Assembly: GCF_040833965.1 (NCBI RefSeq)
Contig: NZ_CP162142.1
Span: forward strand, 2,720,001 to 2,784,000
DNA from: Leptospira sp. WS39.C2
GTDB lineage: Bacteria; Spirochaetota; Leptospiria; Leptospirales; Leptospiraceae
Length of the DNA: 64,000 bases
Reading direction: 5' to 3'
The notes beneath the pieces were generated by a model. The model saw nothing but the letters and a program-made list of their open reading frames with translations. It had not been told where the DNA came from and searched no databases. The position numbers and the translations under genes were made by a program. The first letter of the stretch is position 1. Each line of letters opens with the position of its first letter. Shown here one piece after another: positions 22,030 to 31,100 of this stretch.

Positions 22030-22373
22030 ACCTCCAGATCTTCGGAACCAAAAAGTGTAAAGACTCAAAAAAAGCGCAACTATTCTTCCAAGAGAGGCGT
22101 ATCCAGTTCCAATTCATCAACTTACAAGAAAAAGAAATGAGTAAAGGGGAACTCAGATCCATACTTGGAAGTGTAAACTTAGATGATTTAATCGATACCG
22201 AATCTAAAGTTTACGAAGATAAAAATCTGAAATATATGTTATACGATAAAGAAGAAGCACTTTTAACAAACCCTCTTCTATTCAAAACACCAATTGTGAG
22301 AGATGGAAAAAAAGCCACTGTAGGTTTTGTACCTGAAATTTGGAAACAGTGGATTAACGATTCTAAAAAATAA
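22026..22373 (+). CDS. ArsC/Spx-family protein
   Basis: A 115-residue thioredoxin-fold protein of the ArsC/Spx/YffB family. It has FGTKKCKDSKKAQLFF with a CxxS-type active site (Cys11), and LLFKTPIVRDGKKATVGF, which contains the conserved cis-Pro region with Thr-Pro in place of the usual Arg-Pro. It could be a reductase acting with glutathione or thioredoxin, but arsenate reduction is not shown; no ars genes are nearby. Start overlaps the previous stop; the next gene begins right after its stop (TAAATG). Confidence 0.8.
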   Translation: MNLQIFGTKKCKDSKKAQLFFQERRIQFQFINLQEKEMSKGELRSILGSVNLDDLIDTESKVYEDKNLKYMLYDKEEALLTNPLLFKTPIVRDGKKATVGFVPEIWKQWINDSKK

Positions 22374-22793
22374 ATGATCGAAACAAAAGTTGAGACCGTA
22401 ATCAAAAGACCAATATCGGAAGTTTTCCTTTATGTTCGGAATATGTTAAACCAAACTTCATATAACAAAAGTATACATGAAGTCGAAGTTATCAATCCAG
22501 AAGCGACAGAGTATAAAATCCAAATCGATTTAGGGATCTTCAAACTAAACGAAATTTATAAAATTGAAGAAGTTGTAGATAATAAACTGATTATTGCCAG
22601 TTGTACAGCAAATGGAATGAAATTTACAGATCGATACGAATTTTCCGAAAAGGAAAAAGAATGCCATTTGACAATCATCGATAAAATGGAATTACGAGGC
22701 CTCTTTAAACTGAGTGAAGGCCTTGTCAAAATGAATCTAAAATCACAGATGAACGAAAATTTAACCGCTCTCAAGGAAATTTTAGAATCTTAA
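22374..22793 (+). CDS. SRPBCC-superfamily protein
   Basis: A 139-residue protein with the START/SRPBCC layout: an N-terminal strand with KRPISEVFLYVRNM, then alternating strands and a long C-terminal helix (GLVKMNLKSQMNENLTALKEILE). These proteins form a cavity for hydrophobic ligands. It is the third gene of a tight three-gene unit. No catalytic residues can be assigned. Confidence 0.75.
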   Translation: MIETKVETVIKRPISEVFLYVRNMLNQTSYNKSIHEVEVINPEATEYKIQIDLGIFKLNEIYKIEEVVDNKLIIASCTANGMKFTDRYEFSEKEKECHLTIIDKMELRGLFKLSEGLVKMNLKSQMNENLTALKEILES

Positions 22794-22803
22794 TTTATCT
22801 AAA

Positions 22804-23823
22804 TTAATTTTCTAAATTTTTTCGTTTGGTATGTTCTTTTGCAATTTCTGGTAATAATGGCAAAGAACTATGAATCCTATGCATTTCAAGCGCTGGTCTT
22901 GCAGGTATCCCAAAATAGGCGGTTTTTTCCTTTGAGTCTTCTGTAAGTCCAGACAAACCCAATAGTATGGAACCTTTTCTCATTGTTAGGTGTTCTGCGA
23001 CAGCTGATTGACCAGCTAAAAAACAACCATCTTCTACGGTTACAGATCCAGCGAGTACTGTTGCACCAGCTATATACACATAATTACCAACTCGACAATT
23101 ATGGCCAACGTGTACATGGTCATCAAATTTAGTAAAGTTTCCAATCGTTGTAGATTCTAAAGCAGCACGATCCACCGTACAATGTGCACCCATTTCGACA
23201 TCATCACCAATCACTACATTTCCAATTTGTGGAACTTTATAGCGAACACCTGAATAATCATAAAAACCAAACCCATCAGCACCTATCACTGTATTTGCAT
23301 GGATCAAATTCCGTTTTCCAATTTTACAATCGTAATAGACCACAACACCAGATTTTATAATGGTTTCATCGCCTACTTCTACATTTGATTCTAATACAAC
23401 ATTTGGATAAAGGATTACATTATCACCAATTTTAACATTCTCTTGGAGGACAACAAAATCCATAATGGTTACATTTTTACCCAGTGTAACAGTTGGATGG
23501 ATACTTGCTTTTTGAGAAATGGAAGAAGGATAACTAGGCTTTTTTTCGAAAAAGGAAATTACTTGTATGAATTTTACTTTTGAACCTTCTTCGGGAATGA
23601 TGATAGCATTTGGAAAAATAGAAGCAAGGGAATCAATTGTAAGTGCAACTTTTACATCAGCAGCTTTTTTGTGTTTGTTTAAATATTTTTTTGACGCCAC
23701 ATAATAGATGCTATTTGGATCAACTGAAGTATGGTGTTCTAAATCTTTGATTCCATTCACCTCTAATTCACCATTTCCAGTGAAACTTGCATTCAATCGT
23801 TCAGCTAACTCTTTTAGTTTCAT
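22804..23823 (-). CDS. lpxD: UDP-3-O-acylglucosamine N-acyltransferase
   Basis: 339 residues with the LpxD layout: an N-terminal uridine-binding domain (about 1-100) and a left-handed parallel beta-helix built from hexapeptide repeats (about 105-300). GADGFGF and the HVHVGHNCRVG block carrying the catalytic His are present, followed by a C-terminal helix. It adds the second acyl chain in lipid A synthesis, at the amide position, using acyl-ACP. This is evidence for a lipopolysaccharide-bearing outer membrane. It stands alone, convergent with the SRPBCC gene and divergent from the OmpA-like gene. Confidence 0.93.
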   Translation of the reverse strand: MKLKELAERLNASFTGNGELEVNGIKDLEHHTSVDPNSIYYVASKKYLNKHKKAADVKVALTIDSLASIFPNAIIIPEEGSKVKFIQVISFFEKKPSYPSSISQKASIHPTVTLGKNVTIMDFVVLQENVKIGDNVILYPNVVLESNVEVGDETIIKSGVVVYYDCKIGKRNLIHANTVIGADGFGFYDYSGVRYKVPQIGNVVIGDDVEMGAHCTVDRAALESTTIGNFTKFDDHVHVGHNCRVGNYVYIAGATVLAGSVTVEDGCFLAGQSAVAEHLTMRKGSILLGLSGLTEDSKEKTAYFGIPARPALEMHRIHSSLPLLPEIAKEHTKRKNLEN

Positions 23824-23924
23824 TTATATACCTTAGATGAGAAAATAATGGGAAGGGACATATTTCAATCATAATTTTTGATACCTATCTTCGGAAAAAT
23901 TAGAAACATACCGAAAATAAAACT

Positions 23925-24404
23925 ATGCCACTCTTTAAAACTAACAAAGTACTATTTTGTCTTTTGTTAACTTACACTGTTCAATACTTTTCTAGTGCGA
24001 ATCTAAATTTATATGCACAAGAGGGAGTGATTTTCGAGAATCCATATCAAAAAACTGAAAATCAAACAGACGTTACTTCTTTTACAATTTATTTTACAAA
24101 AAAATCAAATTTAATACCGAAACAGGACCAAATCCGACTGCAATCCGTAGCCGATTTTTTATACCGAAATAAAAATTATGAAATTCAAATCAACGCACAT
24201 GCAGTGGAAGGGAAAACAAACAAAGAGAATGTGTTGATCAGCGAAAAACGATCCTTAGAGGTAGAGCGTTTTCTATTAATCCACTCAGTAGAACCTAACC
24301 AAATCAGAAGACTTTTCTTTGGAAATTCTAAATCACCAAACCAAACAAAAGAACACGAAGCCTTAAATAGAAGAGTTGAACTTATTTTACAACAGATGAA
24401 TTAG
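23925..24404 (+). CDS. OmpA-like exported protein
   Basis: A 159-residue protein with a signal peptide ending near NLYA-QEG and a compact OmpA C-terminal domain: FTIYFTKKSNLIPKQDQIRL, NYEIQINAHA, SEKRSLEVERFLL and the closing NRRVELIL. Such domains hold peptidoglycan. The usual Asp of the peptidoglycan-binding site is not obvious, so binding is uncertain. The last four bases overlap the convergent gene. Confidence 0.8.
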   Translation: MPLFKTNKVLFCLLLTYTVQYFSSANLNLYAQEGVIFENPYQKTENQTDVTSFTIYFTKKSNLIPKQDQIRLQSVADFLYRNKNYEIQINAHAVEGKTNKENVLISEKRSLEVERFLLIHSVEPNQIRRLFFGNSKSPNQTKEHEALNRRVELILQQMN

Positions 24405-24997
24405 TTCATTTGTTGCCATTCCAACCAATCATTTTCGGTATCAATATCATTTAACTCTTGTATTAGTGTATAAGTAAAATGATTCTCTATTATTTTCCGA
24501 ATTGTTTCTGATAATACAGTCTCTGTGCTCCAATGTATGTTCTGAAATACAATTGGATTGAATTTTTTCATTCCTAATAAATAATAACCACCATCCGTTG
24601 CAGGTCCGATTACAAAATCAGAATGATCCAATGCTAGATAAGCATCTTCAAATATTTTATCCGTGAGATATGGACAATCAGTCCCAATGATTAATGTCTT
24701 ACAATTTGACTGATCGAATTCCGTTTGGAAAGCTACCTCCATTTTTTTCCCTAAATCACCAGTTGTTTGTTCCATATTTTGAAATTCTTCTTTAAAACAC
24801 GAATTCGGCGTGAGTGGAATTTCATCCCAATACACTATCTTCTGTGCATTTAAATTTTTTGTTATCGAACCAGTAAGTGATAATAAAGTTTGATACACTT
24901 CCAGAGCATGCGTATCACCTATCGATTTTGCCAATCTTGTTTTTACTTGGCCAAACCTAGGTTGTTTGGCGAAGATGATTAATTTCCTTACTTCCAT
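24401..24997 (-). CDS. TIGR04282-type glycosyltransferase
   Basis: A 198-residue GT-A-like protein: KLIIFAKQPRFGQVKTRLAKSIG at the N-terminus, IIGTDCPYLT with a DxD-like site, and FVIGPATDGGYYLLGM. This matches the family described as rSAM/selenodomain-associated transferase 1 or arsenosugar-biosynthesis glycosyltransferase. No ArsS-type radical SAM gene is in the window, so its product is open. It overlaps the upstream GT-C gene by 41 bases and ends a run of five minus-strand genes that starts with the rhodanese at 29177. Confidence 0.83.
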   Translation of the reverse strand: MEVRKLIIFAKQPRFGQVKTRLAKSIGDTHALEVYQTLLSLTGSITKNLNAQKIVYWDEIPLTPNSCFKEEFQNMEQTTGDLGKKMEVAFQTEFDQSNCKTLIIGTDCPYLTDKIFEDAYLALDHSDFVIGPATDGGYYLLGMKKFNPIVFQNIHWSTETVLSETIRKIIENHFTYTLIQELNDIDTENDWLEWQQMN

Positions 24998-26213
24998 AAA
25001 GACCTATGCCTAATAAAAATAATACCCAATATATATAAAAGAATATATCCGATACATATATAAGATAAGATAAAAAAGCTAAAAATATTATATACGAAAT
25101 CAAATTTATACTGATTCGACTGACCATCCCAAGGATAAAAAAAACTATCCAATACCATGGATGGATGACTGGCGAAAAGAATAGGAATAACCCATACAAA
25201 AGAAACATACGTTTTTCAATAGAAAGACTCATATAGGTTCGGTTTAGAAATAAAAAACACAATAAGACTCCACAAACAACTAAAGATACCAAACCGGAGA
25301 GGTAGGTAATACCGAAAAAAGAAAAAGGATAATAAAAGAATGGCTCAAAAATTCCTGCAAAGCGAAAGGAATGGAAAAACAATCCAATCCCACGTTCACC
25401 TTGAGTTTCTAAATTAGAAAACACTGTCAACTTCCACAAAATAAAAAAGAATACGATCCCAATTGCCAGATATAAAATCTTTTTTCTATTTTTCGAAACA
25501 CCAAACATAAATAATACGGTATTTATTTTGAGTTGGGTTAAAAATAAGAGAAAAAGCCCACGTTTCCATATATTTTTTGTTTTAACGATTAGCAAAATCC
25601 AAGGGACCAGTAAAATCTCTGGGTGCATTTGAGAAATCCCTTCAATTATTATCAGAGGATTTGCATAATATACCCAGTAAAAAGAATTTGATTCTTTTGG
25701 ATAAAACCTACGTATCAAATATAAGTTTAGTACATCGATGGTTAAAAATACAAATTGGACACCTAAAAAGTTTGAATGAAATATCAAATTGAGTAAAGAA
25801 CCAATCATATAGAAAAAAAGAAGGAAGATTGGATATACGGTATAATAGTTTGGACTATTCATTTTTGAGAAAATTTCTTTTAGCTCAATTGAATCTAAGG
25901 GTTGAATTAATATCCACTCTGATGGTGTTAGTTGGTATGGAGAAAACCCATTTAATATTAATTTTGCATCAAATAAATACCGAAAAATATCATCACTAAA
26001 GTTAGGATCCGAACCTAATGCAAAACACCTCAAAATGATACTATAAACAAAAAAAGACCGAAATCGATTTTTAAAAAATTGTAACCGTTTTTCTAAATAA
26101 AAGAAATATAAACCCAAAATAACTGATGAAATAAGAATAATTTGAATCTCATTTCTATCAAATCCATGTACCACAAAAAACAAAAGGAATGGATAAAGAA
26201 AAAATAAAATCAT
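24957..26213 (-). CDS. GT-C-type membrane glycosyltransferase
   Basis: A 418-residue protein with about eleven hydrophobic segments. After the second comes DPNFSDDIFRYLFDAKLILNG and SPYQ, the acidic loop motif of lipid-phosphate-sugar dependent mannosyltransferases of the GT-C fold (DUF2029/GT87-like). It has a clear paralogue at 29804-31096. The donor would be a polyprenyl-phosphate sugar, which the GT2 gene just upstream could make; this is inference. Confidence 0.72.
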   Translation of the reverse strand: MILFFLYPFLLFFVVHGFDRNEIQIILISSVILGLYFFYLEKRLQFFKNRFRSFFVYSIILRCFALGSDPNFSDDIFRYLFDAKLILNGFSPYQLTPSEWILIQPLDSIELKEIFSKMNSPNYYTVYPIFLLFFYMIGSLLNLIFHSNFLGVQFVFLTIDVLNLYLIRRFYPKESNSFYWVYYANPLIIIEGISQMHPEILLVPWILLIVKTKNIWKRGLFLLFLTQLKINTVLFMFGVSKNRKKILYLAIGIVFFFILWKLTVFSNLETQGERGIGLFFHSFRFAGIFEPFFYYPFSFFGITYLSGLVSLVVCGVLLCFLFLNRTYMSLSIEKRMFLLYGLFLFFSPVIHPWYWIVFFILGMVSRISINLISYIIFLAFLSYLIYVSDIFFYIYWVLFLLGIGLYGSKEINHLRQTT

Positions 26214-26228
26214 TCTTATACAAAGTTT

Positions 26229-26954
26229 TCACTTACCAAAAATAAGTAATTTAAAAAATGTAAATAGTATTTTAGTTCCAACTCTTAAGGACATAAAAAG
26301 GGTTCCAGATATTTTAGAAACCCCGGCAATTCTTTTTCTATAATCAACAGGTATCTCAATCACTTGCATTTGTTTTTGTAATGCTTTGACGTGCATTTCA
26401 ATATTCCATCCCCAAGTCTTATCTTTCATATCCAATCGCAAAAGCGAATCATATTGAATGATCCTGAGTGGCCCCATGTCAGTGTAGTGTTTTCGAAAGA
26501 AAATTTTGATTAATAAACATGTTAACGCATTTCCAAAAATTTGAATGGAGGATAAAGAACCTGTTTCTGCTTTCCCCAGTGACCTCGAACCAATCACTAG
26601 GTTAGCATTAGTTTTAATGATAGTTTGGATTAAATTTTTAATATCCTTGGGATCATCGGATCCATCTGCATCGCAGAATAAAATATATTGGGGTTTGGAT
26701 ATGGATTTTTGGATCCAATTAAGAGCAACAATACAAGCATTCCCATACCCAATTTCCGTACAATCTAGAACTTTGACCCCCATTCGTTTCACAATTGTCA
26801 AAGTATTATCTTTTGAAGCGTTGTTCACAATAAGGAAGTCTGATATATTTAAACCAGAGTTTTTTATGAGACCCGTTAAAGCTAATTCGATACTTTCTTC
26901 TTCATCCCGAGCAGGGATGATACAAATGATTTTATTCTCCTCTTCGTTTCGCAT
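26229..26954 (-). CDS. Family 2 glycosyltransferase (polyprenyl-phosphate sugar synthase type)
   Basis: 241 residues: CIIPARDEEESI at the N-terminus, FLIVNNASKDNT, ILFCDADGSDDP with the DxD metal site, and VIGSRSLGKAETGSL, closing with a hydrophobic C-terminal tail. This is the dolichyl-phosphate-mannose/glucose synthase subgroup, which loads a sugar on a polyprenyl phosphate at the inner face of the membrane. It overlaps the end of the cytochrome gene by 23 bases, so the two are in one unit with the GT-C gene downstream. Confidence 0.86.
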   Translation of the reverse strand: MRNEEENKIICIIPARDEEESIELALTGLIKNSGLNISDFLIVNNASKDNTLTIVKRMGVKVLDCTEIGYGNACIVALNWIQKSISKPQYILFCDADGSDDPKDIKNLIQTIIKTNANLVIGSRSLGKAETGSLSSIQIFGNALTCLLIKIFFRKHYTDMGPLRIIQYDSLLRLDMKDKTWGWNIEMHVKALQKQMQVIEIPVDYRKRIAGVSKISGTLFMSLRVGTKILFTFFKLLIFGK

Positions 26955-28254
26955 TTGTATTGAATAAAGCTTCTAAAGTTGTATCTTTTCTGGATTTATC
27001 TTTTATAACGAATGTACTTTCAATGATAATTGAACTATGAGGGTACAATGTTTTTATCTGTTTCACTTTTTGTTGGTATGGATCTGGTACTTGGTTTGCT
27101 GATTGTATCATAAAATCAGAAGTAATATTTTTCAATCGGACATGGATCGCTTGGAACCTATATTTAACTATGGAATTAGATTCATTTTTAGGTTTTTGTA
27201 TCCAACTAAATTCACCACCAGAAGGGATTCGGTTATCATTTACTTTTTTTGCTTGAGGAGACCATTCCCAATCCTGACCAATTTTAGTTTCATTCTGGAA
27301 TATGATTTTTCCAAAAGAATCGAAACCTTCTAAAATTAAGAGATAAAATCTTTCGGGATCCCCTGTTGTAACATGATGTCCTGCATTTTTATTTTGCAAT
27401 CGAATGGATATTGTCCCTTTTTCTAATTTAAATTCAGAAAGTATAATACCAGGTTTGTATCCCAATCGAATTTGGTCTTTATAAAGATCAAACTTCTTAG
27501 GAACTCCGCCCCCAATAAATCCATGTCGATGTGAAGTGCGAACTGGTCGGTTCAAAGATAATTTCACAAATGACCTTCTGACTTCTGGTAGATGGCAAGT
27601 TGCACATGTATTCTGAGAATTTGTATTCTGTAATTCAGTTCCCGTTTGGAAGGAACAAACCAAGGATTGGTTGAGAGTATATGTTTCATTGTGACAATCT
27701 TGGCATCGGTTGTTCAAAAAATCTCGATTGATTTTCATAGGATGCGGAGGTGATGTTCCGCCGTGAGCACCAATCACATAACTTTGATTTGTTTTTTCGT
27801 CCACTCGGACATGGCAAGTTGCACAAGTAATTGCCTCTTCCTTCATTTCTGGATTAAAATTTGGATTTTGAATTTCTATGGGTTGGAAATAATCCCCGCC
27901 ACGTAATGATGTGATAATAGTCTCTCGTTGGTTTTGAATGGGAATATGACAATTGAGACAAATCCATTTGGGTGAACTTGGTTTGGCTAATTCAGATTGG
28001 AACTGGATATCACTTAAGGCATTTGCATGTGTAGACAACTTCCATTCTTCATAAATTTCTGAATGGCAATTCCCACAATTTTTTGCCGTTGGTGCACCCA
28101 CTCCTTTTACATCGGGAAGTGTTGGGATAGGTTTTGCCCAAATTTTCCCAGGAAATACTTCCTCAATTGCTACCTCTCTACGATTTTTGTAAACATACAA
28201 TCCAATTATGATAGTAAAGAAAAAGATTAAGAGAATGAATATTTTACGTTTCAA
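26932..28254 (-). CDS. Membrane-anchored five-haem cytochrome c
   Basis: 440 residues with an N-terminal membrane anchor (about 4-21) and five CxxCH haem sites beginning at Cys60, 99, 144, 184 and 217; extra His residues (STHANAL, AHGG, SHRHGF) could be distal ligands. The arrangement and the WKLSTHA motif resemble the cytochrome c554/NapC-associated multihaem fold. The C-terminal half (from about 260) is beta-rich and contains NAGHHVTTGD. It is paralogous to 36165-37391. It begins two bases after the rhodanese stop, so the two are presumably made together and act in the periplasm. The electron acceptor is unknown. Confidence 0.87.
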   Translation of the reverse strand: MKRKIFILLIFFFTIIIGLYVYKNRREVAIEEVFPGKIWAKPIPTLPDVKGVGAPTAKNCGNCHSEIYEEWKLSTHANALSDIQFQSELAKPSSPKWICLNCHIPIQNQRETIITSLRGGDYFQPIEIQNPNFNPEMKEEAITCATCHVRVDEKTNQSYVIGAHGGTSPPHPMKINRDFLNNRCQDCHNETYTLNQSLVCSFQTGTELQNTNSQNTCATCHLPEVRRSFVKLSLNRPVRTSHRHGFIGGGVPKKFDLYKDQIRLGYKPGIILSEFKLEKGTISIRLQNKNAGHHVTTGDPERFYLLILEGFDSFGKIIFQNETKIGQDWEWSPQAKKVNDNRIPSGGEFSWIQKPKNESNSIVKYRFQAIHVRLKNITSDFMIQSANQVPDPYQQKVKQIKTLYPHSSIIIESTFVIKDKSRKDTTLEALFNTNAKRRGE

Positions 28255-28256
28255 TC

Positions 28257-29177
28257 TTATTTTTCCAAAGGAAGGTCTTTATTAAAAGACCATTCCCACA
28301 TTGAGCCAGAGTAATTATATGCATTGAAACCATAGGATCTTAAAATACCAACAACAAAAGCAGAACGAACACCACCCGTGCAATACGCAATGATTGGTTT
28401 GGATTTTGTTATACCAAGTGATGTAAGAGTTTTAACAACCTCATCTTTTGATTTAATATGACCTTTGTCATCAAATAAGTTTTGGTAATAATACAATTTA
28501 GCTCCTGGAATATGCCCACCTCTCGATTCTCCATAAGGTGTAGAGCCCAAATATTCTCTTGGTTCCCTTGTATCTAAAATTTGATAAGTTCCTAATGGTA
28601 AATGTTTGGTGATCTCTTCTTTTGTTATATTGGTTGTTACCGGGGTTTTAGGTTTGGTGGTGAAAAGATTTATGGATTTAGTTTGATCAGAACCCTGAAT
28701 TCTTTTTCTGGTTTCTAAAATTTCTTTGAAGGAACTAATTTTTCCATTAAACCAAAATGTCTTTGAAAACCCAACTTCACGTAAACTCCAAACGATCCTC
28801 CCCTCTTCTCCCCATCCTTTGGTTCCATCTCCTAACACAAGTATGGTGTCGTTTTGATTGAATCCCAAACTGAAAAGTTTTTTATGTATACTTTCGATTG
28901 ATTGCAGTTTCCCACGAAATGGACTTTCCTTTTGGGATAAGTCTTCCCACCCAAGAATGTGTGCATTTGCCACCTGATCCGTAAAACGAGATGAAACTGA
29001 TCTTGTATCAATGATTTTGAAATCGGGTAAAACAATGGTTTCTTTCGGTGAGAGAAACCAGGTTTCTACTTCTAAATGGTGGACTTGTTTTGTTGGACCT
29101 GCTGTTAATTGTAGCCAGAGAGCCCAAAATAGAGAAAATGAAAACAGGTAAATGCCATACGTTTTCTGAATTTTCAT
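28257..29177 (-). CDS. Exported two-domain rhodanese (sulfurtransferase)
   Basis: 306 residues with an N-terminal hydrophobic signal or anchor (about 9-27). Two rhodanese domains follow: the first has FTDQVANAHILGW and LVLGDGTKGWGEEGRIVWSL, where no catalytic Cys is present, as usual for the first domain; the second has DTREPREYLGSTPYGESRGG, HIPGAKLYYY and AYCTGGVRSAF with catalytic Cys266. Rhodaneses move sulfane sulfur from thiosulfate, mercaptopyruvate or polysulfide to a thiol acceptor. It is first in the unit with the five-haem cytochrome and lies back to back with a DUF4395 gene. Confidence 0.88.
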   Translation of the reverse strand: MKIQKTYGIYLFSFSLFWALWLQLTAGPTKQVHHLEVETWFLSPKETIVLPDFKIIDTRSVSSRFTDQVANAHILGWEDLSQKESPFRGKLQSIESIHKKLFSLGFNQNDTILVLGDGTKGWGEEGRIVWSLREVGFSKTFWFNGKISSFKEILETRKRIQGSDQTKSINLFTTKPKTPVTTNITKEEITKHLPLGTYQILDTREPREYLGSTPYGESRGGHIPGAKLYYYQNLFDDKGHIKSKDEVVKTLTSLGITKSKPIIAYCTGGVRSAFVVGILRSYGFNAYNYSGSMWEWSFNKDLPLEK

Positions 29178-29316
29178 ACAAAGATCCTCCCAAACTGATG
29201 TAAGTTCTCTTTTAAGACGAATTTTCCGTCAATAAAATAAACATTTCCTCCAAGAAAACGAATTTATCTTGCCAAACCGATCCCCCATCCAAAATTGGAG
29301 GAGAACGGAGGATCTT

Positions 29317-29793
29317 ATGAAACTTGGGTTTTATCCAGACGTAGTCAATGAAAATGTCACTCGGATCGTGGCATCAACAGTTGTCATTTTAGGGGTGTTT
29401 GCTCTATTGTTTCCAAATTTGGTAGTGCTTGGTTTACTCTTTTTAGGTTTCACACTCCGAGTGAGTTACGGACCAAAATGGGAACCCTTCGCATTTTTTA
29501 CTTCACGGTATTTGGTTCCTTGGCTTGGTATTTCCTTTGTTCCTAGTGCAGGTCCACCGAAACGATTTGCACAACTCATTGGATTTTCATTTAGCCTAAC
29601 AGCAATTATTTTTTTCTTAAGTGGACATACCTTACCTTACCAAATCACACTTGCAACACTTGTTTTTTTTGCATCACTCGAATCGTTTCTTGGATGGTGT
29701 GCAGGTTGTTTTATGTTTGGTCTACTGATGAAATTTGGCCTTATCCCAAAAGAAGTTTGTGAACGTTGTAATAATTTAAATTTTAATAAATAG
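29317..29793 (+). CDS. DUF4395 membrane protein
   Basis: 158 residues from the ATG at 29317, chosen because GGAGG stands five bases before it. About four membrane segments, with RVSYGPKWEPFA, GPPKRFAQLIG and the closing LGWCAGCFMFGLLMKFGLIP with a CxxC pair, and a further Cys pair at the C-terminus (VCERCNN), match DUF4395. From memory, DUF4395 genes often lie near sulfurtransferase and thioredoxin genes in other bacteria, and here a rhodanese is the divergent neighbour. A role in membrane thiol redox is only a suggestion. Confidence 0.82.
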   Translation: MKLGFYPDVVNENVTRIVASTVVILGVFALLFPNLVVLGLLFLGFTLRVSYGPKWEPFAFFTSRYLVPWLGISFVPSAGPPKRFAQLIGFSFSLTAIIFFLSGHTLPYQITLATLVFFASLESFLGWCAGCFMFGLLMKFGLIPKEVCERCNNLNFNK

Positions 29794-29803
29794 TAACCTT
29801 CCG

Positions 29804-31096
29804 TTGTTTGAATGGATTTTACTTTTTATTACGATTCTACTTACTACTTTATTCTTTAAAGTAGTAAGGTTACCAAACCAAAAATATAAAAAATATTATA
29901 ATCTCCTTTTAATCCTAGGTTTTGGATTTAGGATCATTTGTATTTTTTTACCACCAATTTGGGAAGATGATTGGGCAAGATACCTTTGGGAAGGTGATTT
30001 AATTCGAAATCATATTTCGCCATACGAATTTCCACCTATATATTTTTTTCCAAATAGTAACTTAGATTCTTTTTCTAAAGAGTTACTTTCCAAAATCAAT
30101 CATCCAGAATGGACAACAATTTATAGCCCCTTCGTTTTATTCTATTTTTCTATATTTACTTATAGTTTTTCGGTATTTTTTTTAAAATGCAGTTATCTGC
30201 TGTTTGAATCGGTCTGTTTTTTTCTTTTTTCAAAACACAATCGAAAGAGTCCAGTAATCCTTTATTGGATTTATCCAATTCTAGTCAAAGAAGTATATAT
30301 AAACATGCATTTTGAGATCATTTTATTATTTTTCTTTTGGATATTTTCCTATTATCTTAAAAGTAAGATGATATTTAGAAGTGGATTTGTCTTTGGTATT
30401 CTTGTTCATACAAAATTCATTGCAATGATTTATGGAATATTATTCCTTCCCTATTTTTGGATTAGAAATCTAAAACAAAGAGGAATTTTATTTGTTTCGA
30501 TATTCGTTTCCTTTACTTTTGGATTTTTTATTTTTTATTTGATATATCTGATTTTATATCCCAATTCGTCTGACTTTGGTTTCAACAACTTACAAAGATT
30601 TGGTGAATCTTTTTATTTTAATCAATTTTTCGAACCATTTTGGAAGTATTTTTTTACGATAAACTTGCGTAGTTTTCCTTTTTTTTCCCAGTTGATATTA
30701 TTATATTTTTATTTGTATCTCCTTCTGCCCAAAAAAAACAGAAAGATTCGTTTTATTCTCCTATCTCGTAAATATCATTTTTATTTCTATATCGGATACT
30801 TTGCCCTTACCTTATTTCCTATTCTGAACCCTTGGTATTTTTTAATCTTAATTCCTATCATTACAATTTCTCGTTCAAAATCCGTCCTCCCTTGGATTTT
30901 GATTTCAATCCTCCAAGTTTCATATTTAACAAACGTTCGATTAAATTTACCCTCTTTGTATTTTTACCAAATTTCCGATCCAATCCTTCTCTTCGAAGCC
31001 CTAGTTTCTGTAATTTGTATTTTCCTATATTTCTACCAAATATTCATTTTACTTTACAAAATATCCAATATATCAAACATAGCATCCAAGGGATGA
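29804..31096 (+). CDS. GT-C-type membrane glycosyltransferase, paralogue
   Basis: 430 residues, starting with a TTG (start uncertain), with about eleven membrane segments and the loop IWEDDWARYLWEGDLIRNH plus SPYEFPP. That loop and the general layout match the GT-C protein at 24957-26213, so I regard them as paralogues flanking the cytochrome and rhodanese pair. It follows DUF4395 by 10 bases and runs into the XRE-cupin gene. Very rich in Phe, Ile and Leu. The sugar transferred is unknown. Confidence 0.68.
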   Translation: MFEWILLFITILLTTLFFKVVRLPNQKYKKYYNLLLILGFGFRIICIFLPPIWEDDWARYLWEGDLIRNHISPYEFPPIYFFPNSNLDSFSKELLSKINHPEWTTIYSPFVLFYFSIFTYSFSVFFLKCSYLLFESVCFFLFSKHNRKSPVILYWIYPILVKEVYINMHFEIILLFFFWIFSYYLKSKMIFRSGFVFGILVHTKFIAMIYGILFLPYFWIRNLKQRGILFVSIFVSFTFGFFIFYLIYLILYPNSSDFGFNNLQRFGESFYFNQFFEPFWKYFFTINLRSFPFFSQLILLYFYLYLLLPKKNRKIRFILLSRKYHFYFYIGYFALTLFPILNPWYFLILIPIITISRSKSVLPWILISILQVSYLTNVRLNLPSLYFYQISDPILLFEALVSVICIFLYFYQIFILLYKISNISNIASKG

Positions 31097-31100
31097 TGTT

